A DNA stretch of 64,000 nt, taken from positions 1,922,001 through 1,986,000 of the forward strand of contig NZ_CP099399.1 in assembly GCF_024721175.1 (NCBI RefSeq), in the 5' to 3' direction. This document shows positions 56,887-64,000 of the stretch, one piece after another (positions within the stretch are counted from its first letter, which is position 1; every line of letters begins with the position of its first letter). The translations under genes and the position numbers were made by a program. Below the pieces are notes generated by a model, which made no database searches, was not told the DNA's origin, and saw nothing but the letters and a program-made list of their open reading frames with translations. The DNA comes from Rhizobium sp. Pop5. Lineage in GTDB: Bacteria; Pseudomonadota; Alphaproteobacteria; Rhizobiales; Rhizobiaceae.

Positions 56887-58428
56887 GTGCACATGAGTAC
56901 CGGCGTAAGCACATCGACCGACAAGATTATCGTCGACAAGTCGCGTAGCCACCGCAACAAGGCCGTTTCCAAGGCTGTGCGGCAGACACGCGAACGTCTT
57001 CAGTCTGGTCATACGTCCAATTCCTCCTTCGACCGCGATGTCCTTAAGATGTATGTGGCGTCGGTGCTGCAGGGCGCGACGATCATGCCGCTCTTCGTCG
57101 TCATTATCACCGCGCTCGGCGTTTACTTCACCCAGAACACGCAATTGCTCTTCTGGGCGCTGCTGACGCTTACCTGCCACGCCGGCAATATCCTGCTTGC
57201 CCGGCGAGCGCGCCGGCAGGAAATCACCGCCGAAAGCGCCCGCAGATGGCGCCGCCTGCTGCTCGCCGGCCAGTTCCTGCTTGGCTGCTGCTGGGCAATC
57301 TTTGCGCTGCAGGGCTGCGACACCTGCGAGCCGTCGAGCTTCATTCTTTATAAGGGCGCGACCCTGCTGATCGCGCTTTCCGTCACGGCGATGTCGAACT
57401 TCATGCTGACGCCGTCCGTGCTCGTCGCCTTCTCGCCTGCAGTTCTGGCGCTCGGCGCCAAGAGCGGCCTGTCGCGCGACCTTCTCGAAATCAGCCTGAC
57501 GGCCGTCTTCACCACCACCGTTGTCTTCTTCAGCTATATCAGCGACCGGCTCTTCAGGTCGAACCTCATGATCCTGTCCTACCAGTCGGAAAAGGACGAT
57601 CTGATCGCCGAGCTGGAAGTGGCGAAATCCATGTCGGACGAGGCCCGCCGCCGCGCCGAAGAGGCAAACCTCGCCAAATCCCGATTCCTCGCCTCCATGT
57701 CGCATGAGCTCAGGACCCCGCTCAACGCCATCCTCGGCTTCTCCGAAGTCATGTCGGCCGAAGTGCTGGGGCCGCTCGCCAATCCGACCTATAAGGAATA
57801 TGCCGGCGACATTCATCGCTCCGGCCAGCATTTGCTTGATCTCATCAACGAGATCCTCGATCTCTCGCGCATCGAAGCTGGAAAATACGAGCTGAGCGAG
57901 GAGGCGATCTCGCTTCTCGATATCACCGAGGATTGCATCGGCATGGTGCAGCTGCGCGCCCGCGCCAAGAATATTGCCATATCGGATCAATTCGAGCGGC
58001 AGTTGCCGGCCATCTGGGCTGACGAGAAGTCGATGCGCCAGGTGGTGCTCAATCTCCTCTCCAACGCCGTCAAGTTCACACCGCAGGGCGGGGAGATCCA
58101 TGTCAAGGTCGGCTGGACGGCCGGCGGCGGACAATATATTTCCATCAAGGACAACGGCCCGGGCATTCCGGAGGACGAGATTCCCGTTGTGCTCTCGGCC
58201 TTCGGTCAGGGCTCGATCGCGATCAAGAGCGCCGAGCAGGGCACCGGCCTCGGCCTGCCGATCGTCCAGGCGATCCTTGCCAAACACGACGGACAATTTC
58301 TGCTGAAATCGAAGCTGCGCGAGGGCACCGAGGTCATTGCCATCCTGCCGGCGAGGCGCGTGCTTCAGAGCCTTCCGGCCGTGGAAGAAGCCCAGGCGGT
58401 CACCCGCAAGCGCAGGAGCTTTGCCTGA
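56887..58428 (+). CDS. membrane-bound sensor histidine kinase
   Basis: A 513-residue kinase. Residues about 55-230 hold five or six membrane helices; a coiled coil follows; HisKA has phospho-acceptor His in ASMSHELRTPLNAILGF; the ATPase domain has NLLSNAVKFTPQGG, DNGPGIPEDE and GTGLGLPIVQ. No separate receiver or regulator gene is adjacent, so it is an orphan kinase. Start GTG at 56887 or ATG at 56893. The kinase resembles PleC/PdhS-like cell-cycle kinases in its catalytic part, but this is only a likeness. Confidence 0.92.
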   Translation: MHMSTGVSTSTDKIIVDKSRSHRNKAVSKAVRQTRERLQSGHTSNSSFDRDVLKMYVASVLQGATIMPLFVVIITALGVYFTQNTQLLFWALLTLTCHAGNILLARRARRQEITAESARRWRRLLLAGQFLLGCCWAIFALQGCDTCEPSSFILYKGATLLIALSVTAMSNFMLTPSVLVAFSPAVLALGAKSGLSRDLLEISLTAVFTTTVVFFSYISDRLFRSNLMILSYQSEKDDLIAELEVAKSMSDEARRRAEEANLAKSRFLASMSHELRTPLNAILGFSEVMSAEVLGPLANPTYKEYAGDIHRSGQHLLDLINEILDLSRIEAGKYELSEEAISLLDITEDCIGMVQLRARAKNIAISDQFERQLPAIWADEKSMRQVVLNLLSNAVKFTPQGGEIHVKVGWTAGGGQYISIKDNGPGIPEDEIPVVLSAFGQGSIAIKSAEQGTGLGLPIVQAILAKHDGQFLLKSKLREGTEVIAILPARRVLQSLPAVEEAQAVTRKRRSFA

Positions 58429-58437
58429 GTGAGCGAC

Positions 58438-58483
58438 AGCATGATGCCGAAAAGTGTGAGCGGTTTTCGGACAACATCATGCG
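58438..58483. repeat. hairpin interspersed repeat (copy D)
   Basis: GCATGATG-CCGAAAA is mirrored by TTTTCGG-CATCATGC around a GTGTGAGCG loop. It lies between the convergent kinase and dgkA genes, and its right arm includes the dgkA stop codon. Same family as copies A-C. Confidence 0.8.
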
Positions 58484-58866
58484 GCTCCAAAGAACAGATG
58501 CTTGCCGAGGACGAAGCCGAGATAAAGGCAGCAGGCGGCGATCATGCAGGTCACCGCGAAAGAGCCGAGATCCTTGGCATGTTTGCCGACGATCGAAATC
58601 TCCGGCGATATCCGGTCGATCACCTCTTCGACGGCGGTATTCATCGCCTCCATCGAAAACAGTCCGAGAAACAGCAGCACCGCGCCGACGATCTCGCCGG
58701 CACTGGCCCCCACCAGGACAAGGGCCGCGAAGGACAGGATGAAGAAACCGAGCTCTTGCCGAAAGGCTGCCTCTTTCAGCACACGCAGGAAGCCCGCCCA
58801 GGAATAGCTGGCAGCGGCGATGAAATGGCGAAATCCGGTTTCCCTAGTCACCGCGGGCTTCGTCAA
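58477..58866 (-). CDS. dgkA: diacylglycerol kinase
   Basis: A 129-residue three-helix inner-membrane enzyme that rephosphorylates diacylglycerol. The signature EAMNTAVEEVIDR, with catalytic Glu and the conserved Asn, is intact; KHAKDLGSFAV is also typical. I start it at TTG 58866, since AGGAGAGGG lies just upstream; an ATG at 58887 would overlap that ribosome site. The usual length is about 120. Confidence 0.92.
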   Translation of the reverse strand: MTKPAVTRETGFRHFIAAASYSWAGFLRVLKEAAFRQELGFFILSFAALVLVGASAGEIVGAVLLFLGLFSMEAMNTAVEEVIDRISPEISIVGKHAKDLGSFAVTCMIAACCLYLGFVLGKHLFFGAA

Positions 58867-58932
58867 GATGCCCTCTCCTCTTCCCATGGCAACAAACCGG
58901 AAGGGTTTGCGACCCAACCGGCGGCGCCTGAC

Positions 58933-59949
58933 CTAATGCTTGTTGGCCACTCCAGCCTGGGCAAACGTCGCCATGCCGGAATGACAGGCGGCGGCCGCCT
59001 TGACGATGCCCGCGGCCAGCGCCGCCCCGGTGCCTTCGCCGAGCCGCATGCCGAGCGCCAGAAGCGGCGTCTTGCCGAGCATCTCGATCGCGCGCAGATG
59101 GCCGGGTTCCGCAGAAACGTGGCCGATCAGGCAATGGTCGAGTGCGGCCGGATTGGCGGCTTTGAGGATCGCCGCCGCCGCCGTCGCGACATAACCGTCG
59201 ATCAATACCGGTATGCGCTCCATGCGCGCGGCAAGGATGGCGCCGGCCATTGCCGCGATCTCGCGGCCGCCGAGCCGGCGCATGATTTCGAGCGGATCGT
59301 CGAGATGGTCGCTGTGCAGCTCCACCGCTTTCTCCACCGCCGCGATCTTGCGCTCCAGCATCTCGCCTTCCGAGCCGGTGCCCGGTCCCACCCAGTCACG
59401 CGCCGAACCGCCGTAGAGCGCATAGTTGATCGCCGCCGCGATGGTCGTGTTGCCGATGCCCATCTCGCCGATGCAAAGCAGGTCGGTGCCGCCGGCGATC
59501 GCCTCCATGCCGAAGGCCATGGTCGCGGCGCAATCGCGCTCGGAAAGCGCGGCCTCTTCGGTGATGTCGCCGGTGGGATAATCGAGCGCGAGATCGAAGA
59601 CCTTCAGCCCGAGATCATAAGCAACGCAGATCTGGTTGATCGCGGCACCGCCGGCTGCGAAATTTTCGACCATCTGCTGCGTGACCGCGGGCGGAAAGGG
59701 CGTGATGCCCTGCCTGGTGACGCCGTGATTGCCGGCGAAGATCGCCACCAGCGGCCGGTTGACCGCAGGTGCGCGGCCCGTCCAGGCTGCGAGCCAGAAG
59801 GCGATTTCCTCAAGCCGTCCGAGCGCGCCCGGCGGCTTGGTCAGTTGCGCGTCGCGTTCGCGCGCGGCCACCAGCGCGCGGGCATCCGGCCCCGGCAATT
59901 CGCGGAGCAGGGTACGGAAATCGTCGAACGGCAGGCCTGAAACGCTCAT
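58933..59949 (-). CDS. cobT: nicotinate-nucleotide--dimethylbenzimidazole phosphoribosyltransferase
   Basis: Makes alpha-ribazole phosphate, the lower ligand of cobalamin (called CobU in some alphaproteobacterial naming). A 338-residue protein with [34 protein letters not shown] and the catalytic-Glu segment [11 protein letters not shown]. The start at 59949 gives the usual N-terminus; the open frame upstream to 60957 is the shadow of cobS. Divergent from cobS, so the two steps of nucleotide-loop assembly share a promoter region. Confidence 0.95.
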   Translation of the reverse strand: MSVSGLPFDDFRTLLRELPGPDARALVAARERDAQLTKPPGALGRLEEIAFWLAAWTGRAPAVNRPLVAIFAGNHGVTRQGITPFPPAVTQQMVENFAAGGAAINQICVAYDLGLKVFDLALDYPTGDITEEAALSERDCAATMAFGMEAIAGGTDLLCIGEMGIGNTTIAAAINYALYGGSARDWVGPGTGSEGEMLERKIAAVEKAVELHSDHLDDPLEIMRRLGGREIAAMAGAILAARMERIPVLIDGYVATAAAAILKAANPAALDHCLIGHVSAEPGHLRAIEMLGKTPLLALGMRLGEGTGAALAAGIVKAAAACHSGMATFAQAGVANKH

Positions 59950-60123
59950 CTGTGCGGTTTTCCTATGAATCCAGGTATTCTTGTTTTCACGCAAACCACT
60001 TGTTTGCGTCGAGCAAATCAGCTTCTTTGCGGTGGCAACTCTCTTAAAGCGGCCGGACGAGGCGAACAACACCAAAAGCGCCGCCGCGACCATAAGCCGA
60101 AGCGTCCGGCGGAACGAAGCAGA

Positions 60124-60906
60124 ATGAAGATCAAGGACCATGCGGTCGATACCGCCCGCGCCGTCGCCTTCTTGAGCCGCATCCCCATGCCGCAATCGTT
60201 GTTCAAAGGCTATGACGGCAGGGTTGGCCGGTTGGTGCGCGCCTTTCCCTTCGCCGGTATCGTCATAGGCCTCTTCCCAGGCCTCGCTTTCCTCCTTCTT
60301 TTGGGCCTGCATGCCGATCCCCTCATGGCGGCGCTGATCGCGCTTTCCGTCCAGGTCCTCGCCACCGGCGCCCTGCACGAGGATGGCCTTGCCGATACGG
60401 CTGATGGCGTCGGTGGCGGCAGGAGCCGTGAGCAGAGCCTCCTCATCATGAAGGACAGTCGGATCGGCACCTATGGCGCGATAGCGCTGATCCTCTCCTT
60501 CGCGATCCGCGCAGCAGCACTTTCCGCCATCGCTCGCCATTCCTCGGCGCTTGCCGCGGCACTTGCCGTCCCGGCGGTCGCAGCCCTTAGCCGCGGCGCC
60601 ATCGCCTGGCACTGGCAGCGCCTGGCGCCGGCAAAGGCCGATGGTATAGCTGCTTCCGTCAGCCAGCCGGACGAGGCGGCGATGCAGTTTGCGCTTGTTG
60701 CGGCCTGCTTCCTTGCAGCGCTCCTGATCTGGCCGGCATTCGGCCTGCAGCCGCTCGTCGCAAGCCTGCTTGCCACCGGCATTGCTGGGCTTGCCTTCAC
60801 CGTCTTCATCCGCCGCAAGCTGGCCGGCCATACCGGCGACACGCTCGGCGCGACCCAGCAGATTTGCGAGATCGCCGCCCTCTGCGCCCTTGCCACTGCT
60901 CTTTGA
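60124..60906 (+). CDS. cobS: adenosylcobinamide-GDP ribazoletransferase (cobalamin synthase)
   Basis: A 260-residue inner-membrane enzyme that joins the lower ligand to adenosylcobinamide-GDP (CobV in some naming). Motifs [16 protein letters not shown] and [12 protein letters not shown], which bind metal and substrate, are intact; six hydrophobic segments follow. The 174-base gap to cobT holds no B12-box that I recognise. Downstream are DUF1289 and aspartic-protease genes, close enough to be co-transcribed. Confidence 0.94.
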   Translation: MKIKDHAVDTARAVAFLSRIPMPQSLFKGYDGRVGRLVRAFPFAGIVIGLFPGLAFLLLLGLHADPLMAALIALSVQVLATGALHEDGLADTADGVGGGRSREQSLLIMKDSRIGTYGAIALILSFAIRAAALSAIARHSSALAAALAVPAVAALSRGAIAWHWQRLAPAKADGIAASVSQPDEAAMQFALVAACFLAALLIWPAFGLQPLVASLLATGIAGLAFTVFIRRKLAGHTGDTLGATQQICEIAALCALATAL

Positions 60907-60925
60907 AGCCCCGATATATCCCATC

Positions 60926-61138
60926 ATGCAAACACCCTGCATCCACGTCTGCTCCATGGATCCAGCCTCCGGATTTTGCGCCGGATGCGGCCGGACTATT
61001 CAGGAAATCGGCGGCTGGATGGATTATTCCGATTCCGAGCGGCGCCGGATCATGGCGCTGCTGCCCGCCAGGCTTTCAGGTACCGTGTCACGCGATACGA
61101 AGACAAATTTTGCCGGCGGGCCGGAGCTGCCTTTATGA
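60926..61138 (+). CDS. DUF1289 domain protein
   Basis: A 70-residue protein with four Cys arranged as CIHVC and CAGCGR, typical of the small DUF1289 proteins that look like metal- or iron-sulfur-binding modules; RTIQEIGGWMDYSDSERR is also typical. Function unknown. Overlaps the next gene by 4 bases. Begins 19 bases after cobS. Confidence 0.88.
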   Translation: MQTPCIHVCSMDPASGFCAGCGRTIQEIGGWMDYSDSERRRIMALLPARLSGTVSRDTKTNFAGGPELPL

Positions 61139-61833
61139 TGCGCCTCGTCGTCTTCCTCGTCGTGATCGGCGTCGGTCTGGCCACACTGCTCATCAACAAT
61201 GACAGCGGCCGCATTCTCGGCCTGGAGAGTAACGAATTCGGCCGATTCATCTATCTGCTGCCGATCGCGCTGATGCTGTCGGCCGGCATCTGGGGAAGCC
61301 GCAACATCGGTAAAACGATGCGCCAGTTGATGATCTGGTTCGTCATCATCCTGGCGCTCGTGACGGTCTATCTCTATCGCCAGGATGCGCTCGCCGTCGG
61401 CAACCGGCTGCTCGCCGGCCTCGTTCCCGGCCGCGCCGCGGTCGTCACGACAAGCGATGGCGGCCAGGAAATCATCCTGCACAAGCTGCTGAATGGCCAT
61501 TTCGAAGCCGATGTCAGCGTCAACGGCCGGACAATCGAAATGCTCGTCGATACCGGCTCCAGCATGGTGGCGCTCTCGCAAGCCGACGCCAGGCGGATCG
61601 GTATTGATCTCTCCCGCCTCACCTATTCCATGACGGTGATGACCGCGAATGGCCGCGGCCGCGCCGCGCCCGTCACGCTCGACCAGGTGGCGATCGGCCC
61701 GATCGTCCGCAACAATGTCGCAGCCAGCGTCGCCGAAGACGGCCGGCTCGACCAGAGCCTGCTCGGCATGAGCTTCCTGGAAACGCTCGGCTCCCTGCAG
61801 ATGCAGACGGACGAATTGCGCCTGCGGGACTGA
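61135..61833 (+). CDS. retropepsin-like aspartic protease (TIGR02281-type)
   Basis: A 232-residue membrane-anchored protein: two or three hydrophobic segments in residues 1-85, then an aspartic-protease half with catalytic VDTGSSMVALS; LTYSMTVMTANGRGRA and LDQSLLGMSFLETLG match the clan AA family I recall. These proteases act as dimers in the periplasm; the substrate is unknown. ATG overlaps the DUF1289 stop. Confidence 0.88.
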   Translation: MMRLVVFLVVIGVGLATLLINNDSGRILGLESNEFGRFIYLLPIALMLSAGIWGSRNIGKTMRQLMIWFVIILALVTVYLYRQDALAVGNRLLAGLVPGRAAVVTTSDGGQEIILHKLLNGHFEADVSVNGRTIEMLVDTGSSMVALSQADARRIGIDLSRLTYSMTVMTANGRGRAAPVTLDQVAIGPIVRNNVAASVAEDGRLDQSLLGMSFLETLGSLQMQTDELRLRD

Positions 61834-61858
61834 GAGCGCCTGCCGCAAGCAGGGCTCT
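61833..61858. terminator. hairpin between convergent genes
   Basis: AGAGC-G-CCTGC pairs with GCAGG-GCTCT around a CGCAA loop, with one bulged base. It lies right after the protease stop and before the stop of the convergent exporter. Weak T content, so termination is uncertain. Confidence 0.5.
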
Positions 61859-61887
61859 TGATCCAACCCTGTCCAACAGTCGGACCT

Positions 61888-63171
61888 TCATGCCGACTGC
61901 CCGCTTTCCGCAGGTTCTCCCTGCGGACTCCGGCTTGCCGTTCGTCGATCGACAAACGTTGCGAACAACGCTGCCCCCAGAGCGAGCGATGCCGATTTCA
62001 GCAGCAGGCTGAACAACGTGAGAACTGCACCGGGCCTCTCGATAAACAGCCCGGTGACCGACGCGATGAGAGCCCCGCCGGCAATCGACATTGCAGCAGC
62101 AAGACCGGCGGCGGTGCCCGCGAGATGGGCGCGAACGGACATCACGCCCAGATTGGCGGCTGGAAAAGTCAAGCCGTTGCCGATGCCGATGAACATGCAG
62201 GGCCCGAAAAACGCCAGCACATGCGTGACGCCCGAGATCGAGAGAACCAGACCCAACAACAAACCCATGCACGTCGATAGTCGCGCGATGACAAGGGTCT
62301 TACTCAGCGACCTCCCGGCGAACCGGGCAGCGAGATAACTGCCCAAAATGAACCCTGCGGGGACCATCCCCATGAAGAAACCCAGCTTCGCGCTTGATCC
62401 GCCGAGCGACGCGCCCACGGCCAATGATGCCCCTCCGAGAAAGATATATAGGGTGCCCATGGAGCAGGCCATGCAGAGCGTATATGCCCAGAAGCGCGTC
62501 GAACTCAGCAACTGCCCATAGGAAACGAAATAGTTGCCTCGCAGTCTCGAGCCGTGTCCTGACGTTTCCTTCAACTCGCGCATCGATATGGCGAGGATGG
62601 CTGCGCCAAGCAGCGCGAGAGTGACGAAGATCGCCCGCCAACCGAACAATTCGTCCAATACGCCGCCGAAGGTCGGGCCAAGCATCGGCGCGATGGCCCA
62701 TCCCATGGCGGCGTAACCGATCCTGTTGGCGGCCTGGCGTTCGCCCGCTGTCTCCTTGATGACAACGAGAGCGACGCAGAAGCAGGCCGCGATAGAGGCT
62801 TGCATCACCCGAAACATGAGGAAAATGCCGATATTGGGAGCCAGCGCGCAACCGACGGACGCGACGATGAAAACCGAGACGGCGACGAGTGCGACCGGTC
62901 GGCGCCCATATCGGTCAGACATCGCGCCCGCGACAATCTCAGTCAGGGCATTGACGATGGCATAGCCCGCAATCGAGAGATTGACGAGCGCAAAATCGGC
63001 CTGGAACGCGGCTGCGATATTCGGCAGCGCAGGCAAATAGATATTGACTGGCAACACGGAGAGCGCCGTCAGCAGCAGGAGGACCGCGCGCCGGGGCGCG
63101 GCGGCTGAAGCCGTGGCCGTTTCCTCGGTCGCACGGTCGCCGGATGTCTCAATGGAATTGTCGCGAGTCAT
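61888..63171 (-). CDS. MFS drug-efflux transporter, Bcr/CflA type
   Basis: A 427-residue protein with twelve predicted membrane helices. The early NIYLPALPNIAAAF segment and the loop motif DRYGRRPVALVAV are typical of the Bcr/CflA group, whose members export chloramphenicol-like, bicyclomycin and other drugs. The Met at 63171 is chosen; upstream the frame starts with TTG at 63228. The gene is preceded by a valine-rich leader ORF and an attenuator-like fold. Confidence 0.9.
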   Translation of the reverse strand: MTRDNSIETSGDRATEETATASAAAPRRAVLLLLTALSVLPVNIYLPALPNIAAAFQADFALVNLSIAGYAIVNALTEIVAGAMSDRYGRRPVALVAVSVFIVASVGCALAPNIGIFLMFRVMQASIAACFCVALVVIKETAGERQAANRIGYAAMGWAIAPMLGPTFGGVLDELFGWRAIFVTLALLGAAILAISMRELKETSGHGSRLRGNYFVSYGQLLSSTRFWAYTLCMACSMGTLYIFLGGASLAVGASLGGSSAKLGFFMGMVPAGFILGSYLAARFAGRSLSKTLVIARLSTCMGLLLGLVLSISGVTHVLAFFGPCMFIGIGNGLTFPAANLGVMSVRAHLAGTAAGLAAAMSIAGGALIASVTGLFIERPGAVLTLFSLLLKSASLALGAALFATFVDRRTASRSPQGEPAESGQSA

Positions 63172-63238
63172 GGTCTTGCCCGTCTTTTCAGCGAGATTTT
63201 GTGGGAAATCCGACGAGGCCAAGCCCAATTTCAGGGCA

Positions 63239-63317
63239 TAAAAAAAGCCCCGTCAGGAGCTCGATTTTCCGCGCATGGGGCTGATCGCCGGATGGTTACA
63301 CCATCCTGCCCATGCGC
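63239..63317 (-). promoter_or_regulatory. transcription attenuator (antiterminator and terminator) of the Bcr/CflA gene
   Basis: Minus-strand RNA can fold two ways. Antiterminator: 63309-63317 pairs with 63271-63279 over 9 bases without mismatch, enclosing a second 6-bp hairpin (63301-63306 with 63290-63295). Terminator: AGCCCC (63277-63282) pairs with GGGGCT (63246-63251) and is followed by seven U. The shared bases at 63277-63279 make the two folds exclusive. The antiterminator 5' arm lies inside the leader ORF, so a stalled or finished ribosome would decide the outcome. Confidence 0.75.
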
Positions 63318-63382
63318 CTTATCACCACGACAAGAACCATTGCGATCTTCATGACAACCACAACTAGAACAGGAATCCACAT
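63296..63382 (-). CDS. valine-rich leader peptide, 28 aa
   Basis: A 28-codon ORF with 10 Val, 2 Leu and 3 Ile codons. Residues 5-10 read VLVVVV and 16-21 read VLVVVI, followed by a basic RRMGRM tail. It ends 125 bases before the exporter start. No clear Shine-Dalgarno motif precedes the ATG; an internal ATG at codon 11 is an alternative start. Such runs are typical of attenuator leaders of branched-chain amino-acid genes, but the gene downstream is an efflux protein. Confidence 0.65.
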   Translation of the reverse strand: MWIPVLVVVVMKIAMVLVVVIRRMGRMV

Positions 63383-63570
63383 CGCGTCAATGCGCGTTGC
63401 CGTTTGCGCTCCCATGCCTTTACGGCCGCGCTCGGATCTGGCACCTTCCAGTGCAACAACAAGACCACAAAGAGCAAAAAGAAACTCCTAGTCTGGTGGC
63501 ACCCCGCATGCTCGACCGGCTTTCGCCAAAGGTGGAGGCCTTGACCCATGGGTGCGACAGGAGTTTCGCG

Positions 63571-64000
63571 ATGAATTCACTCTGGCCGATCGTCATCGGC
63601 GGCATTCTGCCTGCCATTTTCTGGGGCGTCACCGCCATCTTCCAGAAGCAGAGCGCCACATCGGCCACCGGCTCGGCGGTCTATCTGATCGCCTTCGGCG
63701 CCGCGTGCGTGGCTGCCGGCCTGATCGCCGCACTGATCTGGCGCCCGGCTCCCTGGACCGCCGAGGGCCTTGGCTTTGCCGCCATATCAGGCGCCTGTTT
63801 TGCCGTCGGCACCGGTCTCATCAGCTTCGCGCTTTTCGCCTACGGCGTGCCGGTCGCAAAACTCGCCCCGATCTGGAGCTGCAACGTGCTGGTGACGCTG
63901 GCAATCGCCGCCCTCTTCCTCGGCGAAGCTTCCGAGCTCAACATGGTCAAGCTCGCCGCCGGCACCCTCCTCATCCTGTCGGGCGCTCTCCTGGTCAGCA
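63571..64000 (+). CDS. EamA/DMT-family transporter, cut by window end
   Basis: The first 143 residues of a membrane protein. AGGAG lies 9 bases before the ATG. Sequence starts MNSLWPIVIGGILPAIFWG and has about five hydrophobic helices; LFLGEASELNMVKLAAGTLL ends the first EamA-type repeat. The second half should lie beyond 64000. Transported substrate unknown. Divergent from the leader and exporter. Confidence 0.85.
   Translation, partial: MNSLWPIVIGGILPAIFWGVTAIFQKQSATSATGSAVYLIAFGAACVAAGLIAALIWRPAPWTAEGLGFAAISGACFAVGTGLISFALFAYGVPVAKLAPIWSCNVLVTLAIAALFLGEASELNMVKLAAGTLLILSGALLVS

Larger units (their letters stand above)
63172..63570. other. 399-bp divergent region holding leader ORF and attenuator
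   Basis: Between the Bcr/CflA gene (minus) and the EamA gene (plus). Besides the leader peptide and attenuator listed separately, I see no further gene; open frames at about 63364-63668 have no family features. The two outward promoters should lie between 63390 and 63560. Confidence 0.5.

Noticed and set aside
56860..58296. 478-codon open frame on the minus strand
   Set aside because: Antisense to the histidine kinase, whose catalytic motifs are all on the plus strand.
59950..60123. Possible cobalamin riboswitch between cobT and cobS
   Set aside because: I looked for the B12-box and for a terminator and found neither in this 174-base gap.

Overview
The window looks like chromosomal DNA of a Rhizobium-type alphaproteobacterium (R. 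etli / R. leguminosarum group). The grounds are high GC, wall-to-wall genes with short gaps, the block glutathione reductase - DUF2059 - rpiA - gph, a rhizobial RopA-type porin, Usg, DUF1289 and DUF2270 genes, and short palindromic repeats of the kind scattered through rhizobial genomes. There is no rRNA, tRNA, insertion sequence, phage gene or CRISPR array. Gene identities come from my reading of the translations and remembered family motifs; no search was run.

Layout. 0.3-9.98 kb: a TadG-like von Willebrand protein, glutathione reductase, acylphosphatase, DUF2059, rpiA, gph, a periplasmic L,D-transpeptidase and class II fumarase. 10-16.9 kb: a cadherin-like/VCBS-type protein, class I fumarase, a GGDEF diguanylate cyclase, a PNPOx-fold protein, and an alpha/beta hydrolase divergent from a MarR regulator. 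17-23.2 kb: LtrA, DUF971, moaA, an SDR, an EamA exporter, and mobA-mobB (molybdenum cofactor). 23.1-26.8 kb: a KaiC-like ATPase with a hybrid histidine kinase. 27-30.7 kb: LysR divergent from cupin plus aldo-keto reductase, a zeta-like GST, and Ohr. 30.9-37.1 kb: a two-component system next to a TAT-exported hydrolase, a DipZ-like thiol-redox protein and a second exported hydrolase; paired GATACA boxes in the divergent promoter gap may be its targets. 37.2-42.8 kb: a low-complexity OmpA-family protein, then a polar amino-acid ABC importer (binding protein and two permeases, no ATPase here), then Usg. 42.8-48.1 kb: DUF2270, a TPR-methyltransferase, and two converging ArsR-SRPBCC modules with GST and DUF1801 genes. 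48.3-52.9 kb: an SsuD-like monooxygenase, an MGMT-like DNA-binding protein, a 3-hydroxyisobutyrate-dehydrogenase-type reductase coupled to an AlkD-like repair protein, and LysR. 53.3-56.8 kb: the porin, an Lrp/AsnC gene carrying two compensating frameshifts, and a coupled nuclease / uracil-DNA-glycosylase-type pair. 56.9-64 kb: a membrane histidine kinase, dgkA, divergent cobT/cobS, DUF1289, a retropepsin-like aspartic protease, a Bcr/CflA-type efflux protein, and an EamA gene cut by the window end.

The most striking signal is upstream of the Bcr/CflA exporter (63239-63382, minus strand). A 28-codon ORF with two valine-rich runs is followed by a 9-bp antiterminator stem that shares bases with a GC-rich terminator ending in a U7 tract. 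That is the architecture of ribosome-mediated transcription attenuation, here in front of a drug-efflux-type gene rather than a branched-chain amino-acid biosynthesis gene. Other points worth a look are the doubly frameshifted Lrp gene, the hybrid kinase whose receiver-like domain begins before any standard start codon, the GATACA boxes, and a family of two-hairpin repeats between genes.
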